Origin: Rhynochetos jubatus
Taxonomy: Eukaryota > Chordata > Aves > Eurypygiformes > Rhynochetidae
DNA length: 64,000 nt
Assembly (NCBI GenBank): GCA_027574665.1
Contig: CM050654.1
Span: 40,553,722-40,617,721 of the forward strand
Direction: 5' to 3'
Shown piece after piece: positions 55,676 to 64,000 of the stretch. The notes under the pieces were generated by a model, which was not told the origin of the DNA, made no database searches, and saw only the letters and a list, made by a program, of their open reading frames with translations. A program made the translations under genes and the position numbers. The stretch's first letter is position 1, and the number at the start of each line of letters is the position of its first letter.

Positions 55676-57713
55676 GTGAGTGCGGGGCGGCGGCGGGGCC
55701 GGGGAGGGGGAGGGGAGGGGGGGGGTGGCGACGGTGGCGGTGGCGGCGGGGCCGCCCGCTTGTTTACCTCAGGGAGGGAGCGGGGCCCCGGCGCTCGGCC
55801 GCGCTGGGCCGCGGGCGGCGGGGAGGGGGCGCCGGGCGCCCGCCTGTCACTTTCTCCCCCCCCTCTCCCAGCACTGGGGGTTCCCCCACCCCCCCCACAG
55901 CACGGAGCTTTGTTATCGCCGGGGTGATAACGCTCCGGCCGCGCTCCCCTCCCCGCCGCCCCCCGGGGGGCTGCTGCCGCTTCAGGCCCCTTCCCCGGGT
56001 CGGGGTGGGGGGGGTGATGTCGGCGGGGGCGGCCCTCAGCTGAAGGTGCGGTGTGGTGAGGAAAGTTCGGGGTGGCTCCGGTGGGTGCTGAGCCCCGGCT
56101 GGTCCCAAAGTGTTGTTTTCGTCGCCGCAGCGGGGAATTGGGTGGCTGAAATCACGGCAGGGTGCTGGGGAGCCCTCGGGGTTTGCCCCCCCCGCCCCCC
56201 GGTTGGGCTCTGCGGAGGCTTCAGGCCGTTATTTGACTGATGAAACCCCTGCGGTCGTTAAGGCCCTGGTGGTACAAAGACCCGCTGGCGGGCTTAACTT
56301 CCAGGAATAGTCCAAAAACTGGACTCCTGAGGAACCTCGACGTTTGCGGGCTCGTTGTCGCGCATTCGGTAGCGGTACGTGGTTGTCGTTGGTGGCTGGC
56401 TATATTTGGTCAACGGTCTGCTCAAATATATATATGTGTCATGGTCTGGTTTTCCGTGGCCTTCTGCTGGGAAGGCCAAATGGCTCCATCCGCGCTTAGG
56501 ACGTTGCTGGTTTGTTAGGTCGGGTAGCACTGGTAGGCTGGTCTGACCATGTTTTTCTACCGATTAAAGGAAAAGTTGTGTGACAAAATGTGTGAAACGG
56601 GTAAAAATGCGAAGGGTGGGCAAACTAAATGCCTAACTTGAGGAAATACTGGAAGAAGCCTTCTAGAGACTCGCAAGAATCCAGAAGGAAGAGTTTGGGC
56701 AGTAATACCAAGTTGAAATAAGAATCATCTACAGAACTAGGATGTTTATATTAAAATTGCTGTTGTCTGCTTATTTCTGGAGCTTAATTACATCCTCTGT
56801 AACTTTAAAAAGGCAGTTTGAGTGCTCAGTTTATTAAGAACGGTGGAGCATGCTGAACCATGAAGTAGGCCATGAGTAGGTATTTCAGTGGGGCATCACG
56901 GTTAAATGGTGGTCAGCAGAGAGCGTGTGTCATCTCTGCCTCATGCTGGAAGGATACCCACAAGAAAGAACTCTCCTGAAATGCTTGGGTATCTCCCATT
57001 TATAATTTGTACGTACGTGTCTTGAGCGAAGCAGCAGTTTTGTTGGGATCCAACTAGAGTCTGACAAAGTCGTAATTTGATGGGGTGGCAAGAATGAGAG
57101 AAAAACGTAGTTGGACTGATACTTAGTATTATGAAGAAGAATTGAAGGTAGCAGCTATAACCATAGTTCTTTCCAATAGTTTGCCGCTAGTTTTCTGTTT
57201 GCTAGTGAAAACAAGATGACTTTGGTTTTAAACACGTGGAAAAATTCAACAGCGATAATCATCGTCAAACTCGGCAGATACGCACGTGCAAACCCGTTCT
57301 TTAAACATGTGAATCTTCTTTTAGCTAGTTTACTACAGGCAAGAGCTGGGCAGCAGAAGGCTGACCAGGAATCAAGGAGACGGTTTTCTTTTTCATGCTG
57401 GTGCTTCCTTTCTCAACCTGAGATACCATTGATCTACTTTCATCCGTACATGCAAACCTATAGCCGCGTCAGGATTGCGCTCCAAATGTATATAGAGCTG
57501 CAGATCTGCCTGCAACTTTCATGGCCTACAGCTGATGCGATGTATTATTTATTACGAGGATTTAACACTTTAATTTCATTGTGCTTTTAACGTTGAAAGT
57601 AGGTATGGTTTGATTTGATTGCTCAGTAAAATACCCTAACAAGAGTTCTGAAGCTGGGCAGAGTAGTTCAAGGTCTTCTCTTACTTTACATCTTAGACAA
57701 ATAATTACTAAAC

Positions 57714-57736
57714 CCACCCCCCCCACCCCCACCCCT
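57714..57736. repeat. C-rich simple tract
   Basis: CCACCCCCCCCACCCCCACC pattern in MBD5 intron 1. Isolated in AT-rich sequence. Confidence 0.7.
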
Positions 57737-60313
57737 TCATTTCCATAGGCCTCCAGCTCCTGTGGCCAAGTCTGGGCTGGAAAGACAACCACTGATTTGG
57801 GGGGTCTGGGGTAGGGAAGGCCCATCCTAAGGAGCCACCGGTGAGGCTGGGATTTAGAGTTGTAATTCCTGCATTTCGGCAGGGCCTAGCACAAAGGGGT
57901 CTGTGGCTAATTTGGGACTTCTGGCTGCTGTCACAACAACCTTCTGAGAACTGGAGAATTGAATCTTTCAACCTGTGTTAAGGAAGGCTGTGCTTTATCA
58001 ACAGCTTTAATGGGCAGTACACTTTTGTTTTGTTTGGGGTTTTTAAGCTCTTTTTGCTGCTATTATGGATAGGTATTCACAATTGCTAATTGCTTTTAGG
58101 AAAACTTTGTGCGTATTTTTCAATTATTTATCTTTTGAGCCAAAATTCCTAACCATGTATTCCAGGTTAGTGGCTTCCCAGACTAGGTCAGAAAGGTTGG
58201 TTTGAATTAGCAAGGAACCCACCACAGCAAAATGTGCAAGATGTAGAGATGCTGTTCAGACCAGGCTTGTATCTGTCTTTAGCAGTCTTTCCTTGGAGTT
58301 TACTGCCTTACCTTTCTCGGTGGATGAGTGTGTTAGGTTCTGTGTAGACTAGGTAAGCAGATGTTTGAAAAGAATCTTTATGATGCAATACTTTCAATAA
58401 TTTAACTTTTCTTTGCGGGCAGACCTTGTGCTCGTGGAAGGATCAGTTTTTCTCCTTGTTAAAAAGCACTGAGGATCTTGGCATAAGTAACAGTCCACTC
58501 AAAAATGGAATGCTTTGGTTTTCAGCTGGGTTATTTAAGTCCGGTTGTCAGGAGATTATTTTTTTTTTCCCCTCTGCTGTTATTTGTGGCAATTCCTTCT
58601 ATGTGGAAGATCAGTAACTTGAACACGATCCATAACTACAAATTTAGTTTCTGGATCAGCAGTGAGTGCTGATGGTGGATGTTCCTTCTGGAGGGCCGTA
58701 GACCAGGTGGGTGGCCCCTTGGGCCCATCTGGAGCCCCACTAATGTCACTGTGTCTTTCTATGGGCTTAAGAAACCACATGCCCAAAGCAGCTTGCAAAG
58801 AGAAAAATCTCATCTCTTAATGGCTTGGGATATGGATTTGAAAGTGGCTGAGCTTCCTGTTCAAACTTTTGAAAAGCGTGGAGATCTGTTTCTTCTTTGG
58901 GGCTTGTTTGGGGGCTTGATTTTGTTTGGTTGGGTTTGAAGGACCCTGTATTGGTTCTGGTTTATCTCAGTGGAAATATTTAAGTTACTGTTGATTTCAA
59001 TAATAAAATGATACAGGATGCATATTTGAATGCTCTCATGTCATCGAGCACCTGCTTGTTCTTTTTAAGAGTTATTTGGGTGTTTGAAACCACAAGCTTT
59101 CACTATCTTTTCCTTGAAATTATTTTTGGAACTATTAGGGGCAGTAATACTGCTCAATCAGTTATGAATAGGCCTGCACAGGATTCAAAGTCTGTATTAG
59201 GAATAAAATTTTGGAATTGCATTGGAGACAGATAAAAATTAAAGCATCCTGAAAGCTACGTAACTAGAGTTAAACCGAGTGGGATGCTAATAAAAAGCAG
59301 CAGTTAAGAAATTAAGAAGTGCTGACTCCTTTCCTCTCTTCAAATTCTAAGTTCTTTATTAGAGCAATACCTTTCTTTTGGTGAATCATCTAGAAAGGAG
59401 TTGAGACTTTGCACTATGTTCAAATCGGGATAAAATTTGGTAAAACCACTTAGACTACGAAGTGATGAGGTGTATGAGTACATAGGCATGTACGTTTAGC
59501 TACGTGCACAAATGCACGTGTACGTGCAAACAGGAGTGTGTGAAAGAAGTGTAAAAGAAATAGATACTTTAAACTAGGAGCTAAAATTAAGGTGACTGTG
59601 TGGCTCCAAAGATCTGTATTTCGAGCCTTTTACCTCTAAGTTGTTGCCTTGATCTGGCACGTGGGAGCAGGAATCAAGTGATTACCGTGAGATGGCTATT
59701 CATAGACCTTTGTGAAATGAGTTGATCATCTCGGTTTGTCTGCAGCTTGACAGGTGTTCCATCGCAGAAATCTCCATTACCTCCTGTCCTTCCCTTGGGA
59801 ATGACTAAGGAACAAACCGGGGAGGGTGGCTTTCAGTGTTGGTTGGTTGTGTTGGAGCTGAGGAACGTTGTCGAGGGCAATATGGAGAGCTGGAGATGCC
59901 CAAGATAGTTTGTTGCTTTGTTGTTTGTTTGGGTTGTTCGGTTTGTTGGTTTTTAGGGGGATTTTGGTTGTGTTTCTTTGTGTTTTGGTTGTTTGGGTTT
60001 TTTTCTTAAATCTTCTGTCTTGGGAGCTTTAAAATTACTTAAAGAATTAAATGGTGAAATGCCTGGAAATTATTTTTGAGGTTTGCAACAAATTTATCAA
60101 AGAAAGAATAAAGGATTCATCTATTACTCTAGTGAAATTTGGCAACATGCTGTTTTCTTTCTTTTTTTTTTATTAATCTACAGGAAGTAGAATGAATTAA
60201 GCAAGCAGTATTTTAAAAATCCTTATTTTGTCACAATATCTGGTAACTACAACCTATAGAAGCAATATGTTCATTACATTATTCCCATATGAAGTAAAGG
60301 TGAAGCCTAGGAT

Positions 60314-60334
60314 TAATATATATATATATATATA
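60314..60334. repeat. (TA)n microsatellite
   Basis: About ten TA units in AT-rich intron. A shorter copy lies at 61176-61189. Confidence 0.85.
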
Positions 60335-63300
60335 CACTCATAATTTGAGATTAGACTACATTTTTTGTGACATTAAATCTAAAATTATTTTGGTGATGTA
60401 CTGAAGGAGGAGTAATCTGAAATGTAAATAACGTCATAAATATTAGGGCCCTTGGTTTGCAGTATCGGTAGTGTGGCCTCGCTAAGAAAAATTCCCAAGT
60501 GAGGGAACCAGAACAGTTGTCAATTGTTTGCACAACAAATCCTGTTGGATCAAATGGCGATATTCTCAACATTTAGATAAAGAGAGGCTTGCAATAATGT
60601 TGCCTTGTACCCCGCTGCCAAAGGAAACAAATGCAGCCCAAGTTGGGAGAAAAGTGAAAGTTGGCCACACAGAAAGTTGTAGGCCTACATATCATCAATA
60701 TAGTCTGATTTTTCCAGTCATACTGGCTGAAGTTTCAAAAGCATGTAAATTAAATTTCAGTTTGCCAATTTTAGACCTTATTTTTTAGCTCCGGTACATC
60801 ATTGCCAACACATTATTTAGGATTATCTGTTGTGACAAACTAAACTCCTTATGCAAATGTGTAAAACATTTGGTTGTGTCTTCATCCTTTAAGCTTTACC
60901 TATATACCTCAGGTATATATTTGTATACATGTGTTTTTATATGTGTGCGCACAGGCATATATATGTGTATGTATGATTAACCCCATTAAAATGAGTACAA
61001 ATTTCCTGTATTTTGGTACAACTTAAGCTGTAGCATTGACAATAACAAACAGTTGGCACTGGCTTTATATTTTGACTGGGTTTGCACCTAATCTACTTTT
61101 AAATTCTGTATAATCTACATTTATTTTTTACTTTCAAGACTGATGCAGTGAAGATTTATGCATCTATTTAATTTTTATATATATATATAAGCACGCTGTT
61201 GACTTCAGGAGGTAATTTATATGTACGTAGAATACAAGCACAAAAATAAGTTTATTGCTGGATCCTCTCATCCAACCCCTAGAAGAGAGGAAGAATTTTT
61301 TAGTGTCTCCTATTTTTGTAAGAAAACACTGCAAAAGTGGACAAATGACATCATTGATTAGAGAAACAAAGTACTCAGAAATCGGTAGCTAGCTGATTTT
61401 TTTTTTTTTTTTAGGACAGAACTTCCTTTTGTGTGTTATGGGCCTGGGGACAAAAGGGGAGGATACGTTGTCTCCTCATAATGTTTATGGGGAAGAAGCT
61501 GGGCTAAAGCAGATTACGAGAAGGACCAGATGTAAGAGGTAGATGCGTTGGTATGAATCAGTGATGCGACGTGGTTTTGTTCTGTTGTTCTTGAGAATGG
61601 CTACGTGAAATGATGTTTTAAGATCTGCTGGTATTTCCAAGTTCAATAACTTTTCTTGATGCATTTTGAAGTCTTGAGGAAAAAATAAAAAGCCTTTAGA
61701 AAATATAATTCTCGTTTGTAACATTTTGTTTTAAAGTTTTCTGGCTTTCTGGTTTTTCCTGAAGGATCAGATAGTGTTTCTCAAGGATAGCCTTTGAAAA
61801 CTTGAAGTCATTTTCCTCCGACGACTCCCATTCCCACTACCTTAGGAAAGGTTAGGCTTCTTTAAAATACTCTTTCAAAGTATTTTTTCCTCCTTTAACA
61901 TTTTGTCACACAGGAGTTCTTGCTGAAGGGTTTCTTGGCCCTTTTAGAAACTGTAATCTAGTTAAAAGGTTTGTTTATGCTTCCCATCTCTGTTCTGCTG
62001 ATGGTATTAGAGTGCGGGCCAGAGCCAGGCAGCTAACTGTTTATAGCAGTCAAACTTCAATTAAAGCTGCAGCCTTCGCTTCACTAAATATCAATATGTT
62101 CGTGGCAGCTGCAAATCATCGCAGAAAGGATGAAAGTAGAGGGGTGGCCTGTGGTTTCTCTCCTTCTCAGTGAATTCTTGTTCACTTCTTGTTCGTTTCC
62201 TATTTAGAATCCTGCACACACTTTCACGTTCAGAAACGCTTTGCACTTTGAAAGAAGCTGCCTGCGAGAGATGGAGATCTATATTTGGTGCTGTGTCTTT
62301 TCAAGGCAAAACATTCGGTGATTTCAGTGGAAGTTTTGCTGTAAATAAGGGCTGTAGAGTGTGGTGTTCTGTATTGGAGCAGGTACCAAAATTCTTCTAC
62401 CGCAGCCATTGCATAGGCTGTCGTCCAAATTCAGAGTACCATTGACTTTTCTCTACTAAGATAATTGAAATGTTGAGGGCTGTGAAGTCCCACAGTAGCA
62501 AGAATATGCTGTATTTCGAGGACAATAACTTGAGAATTTGCATGTTTGAAAAAAAATAAATCGCGAACTAGTAACATAGATATAATATTTTAAACTTCAG
62601 GCTGATGTTTGGGTTCGAGGATTATTTATTTACAAATATGTGAATGGTTGGAGCCTTTGAAAACACACGTGGTTTTCCTTGAAGTCTGCCTTGGTGTTAT
62701 TAAATTATAAAGCACGTACGTGTCTGTAGGCCATCTGAACTGAAGAAGCAAACCATATCTGGCCTGTAGGCTATTGGTTCCTCACCTCTGTTTTAAAATT
62801 AGTAAAATCATTTGCAGCGTGATTCATTTCTAAAAATTACTTGTCCATCTGTGCGGAGCCTACTAGCTATAAAGTTGCAGTGCTGCTGTGGTAGCGCTGG
62901 TGTTTGTTCTGCAAGTTGCGTTACTCTTGTAACGTCTTTCTGGCATCGTGCTTTGGCCAAGTTATAATCCTTTGATAAATAGGTTTGTGTTAGGTATGTA
63001 ATGCAGGTTCTTAGAATGTTTCTCAAGGAAGTGATTTAATTTTTTTTGAAATATCAATAAAATATTTGGACTCCTGATATTTTGTTATTAAAAATCGATA
63101 TAGGAAATCTTTACCCTAAGGAAAAAAAATAAAAGGTCTATTCTGTTTTCACTGATGTTGGTGCTAAAATATTTATTACCTTCCTTGGGTGCTGGATCAA
63201 GCCCTAAACCTGAATTTTTCATGAGTTCTAACTTCACAAAGGTGTTGGGGAATAAGCAGTTCTAACCATGTAGTGATCCCAAAAGCTGGTCTTTAGGCAG

Positions 63301-64000
63301 CTTCTTAATCAGCCGGTATGTGGATTCCTGGTGGATCACCTTACATATTTAGCTTTCTTCCTGTGCTTGTGGGTTCTGCTGGTCTTTCCCATGCTCCTTT
63401 CCTTAAAAACTTCACAGTTATGAATCAGCCCTAATCATTTTTTTTGTAACTCGAGTCATTATCTGATGTAAGAGTTCTGTTAAGAATCTGCAGACACATG
63501 GTGGGGCAGAATTTAACGAGCATATCCCTGGAACTAAAAAATAAACAGCAAATTAAAAGAGAATATTTTTAATGTCTTTTTCATGTAAGAGGAACTTTTA
63601 AATACTTTTATGCCAGTGAAGGTATTCCTGTGTGTTGAAACAACATTGTTTTTCTTGGATAATCACTGTCAGAGCAATGACTTGTTTTGTCAGAGAATGA
63701 ATATATAAACTTTGTAGAGCCAGGTGTTTACAAATTTTTTCCTTTATTTGAAAACACTTAATCGACTTTCCCCAAATATTGATCTATGCTGAATAAAAAT
63801 GTGTTTAACTTTATTCAGGTTTTTTTTGATGTTGTGGGTTTCATACAACAACCTGAGCACACTTATCCCATAGTGACACTGTTGGAAGTATGTTAATCTG
63901 ATTTTTAATATTGCATTTAGCGAAACTAAAAGTGTTAATATTCAGCTTTTGCTAATTATTGCAAATAATTATAATGCTTTGTGTGTGCTGGTATTTATTT

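Larger units (their letters stand above)
54460..56250. promoter_or_regulatory. CpG island, shared ORC4/MBD5 promoter region
   Basis: A sharp rise in G+C and CpG density spans the 5' ends of two divergent genes. It contains NRF1, E-box and ETS motifs in its core (55077-55231) and long G- or C-runs at 55311-55333 and 55680-55760. Open frames of 100-207 codons inside it are Pro/Ala/Gly/Arg-rich and arise from lack of stops. ORC4 and MBD5 are head-to-head in mammals too. Confidence 0.75.
55676..64000 (+). other. MBD5: MBD5 intron 1 (5' part)
   Basis: Beyond the CpG island the sequence is AT-rich and free of recognisable CR1. It holds a C-rich tract at 57714-57736, a T/G-rich low-complexity tract at about 59905-60010, and TA repeats at 60314-60334 and 61176-61189. 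No open frame has family motifs. The first MBD5 introns in mammals span hundreds of kilobases, so a gene-free stretch is expected. Confidence 0.55.

Noticed and set aside
54730-56240. Long Pro/Gly/Ala/Arg-rich frames across the CpG island
   Set aside because: Overlapping frames in several phases and both strands reflect GC content; MBD5 and ORC4 first exons are noncoding here.

Overview
The window is vertebrate nuclear DNA from a bird. It has intron-rich genes with GT-AG splicing, a CpG-island promoter, and many 5'-truncated CR1 retroposons with the avian 3' tail (pattern AACCCAAACCATTCTRTGATTC). The order ACVR2A (+), ORC4 (-), MBD5 (+) is the one found in other amniotes (human 2q22-q23; I expect chicken chromosome 7). 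The bird order cannot be fixed from the sequence alone.

Layout. (1) 1-36070: ACVR2A, the activin/BMP/myostatin type II receptor kinase. Its first exon lies upstream of the window; exons 2-11, the stop codon and the long 3' UTR are present. The ten exons join in frame with no lesion. Counting the usual 19-residue first exon, they give the 513 residues of the mammalian protein. (2) 36071-37190: a short GC-rich gap between two convergent genes. (3) 37190-55100: ORC4 on the minus strand, subunit 4 of the origin recognition complex. All 13 coding exons were found. They join in frame to 436 codons plus stop, the length of human ORC4. (4) 54500-56250: a CpG island shared head-to-head by ORC4 (leftwards) and MBD5 (rightwards), with NRF1, E-box and ETS motifs. 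(5) 55676-64000: the start of the very long first intron of MBD5, with no coding sequence seen.

The three genes do not form a pathway. ACVR2A acts at the plasma membrane in TGF-beta family signalling, ORC4 licenses replication origins in the nucleus, and MBD5 is a chromatin-associated methyl-CpG-binding-domain-family protein. Their arrangement (tail-to-tail, then head-to-head) is conserved synteny.

Repeats are nine CR1 fragments, one probable tRNA-derived MIR-like SINE, and a few simple tracts. I see no new system, CRISPR array, integrated virus or non-avian DNA. The points most worth a second look are: loss of both human ACVR2A adenine tracts, the GC-rich island at the convergent gene ends, two in-frame ORC4 start codons, the bidirectional promoter with its G-rich flank, and CR1 copies just upstream of ACVR2A exons 9 and 11.
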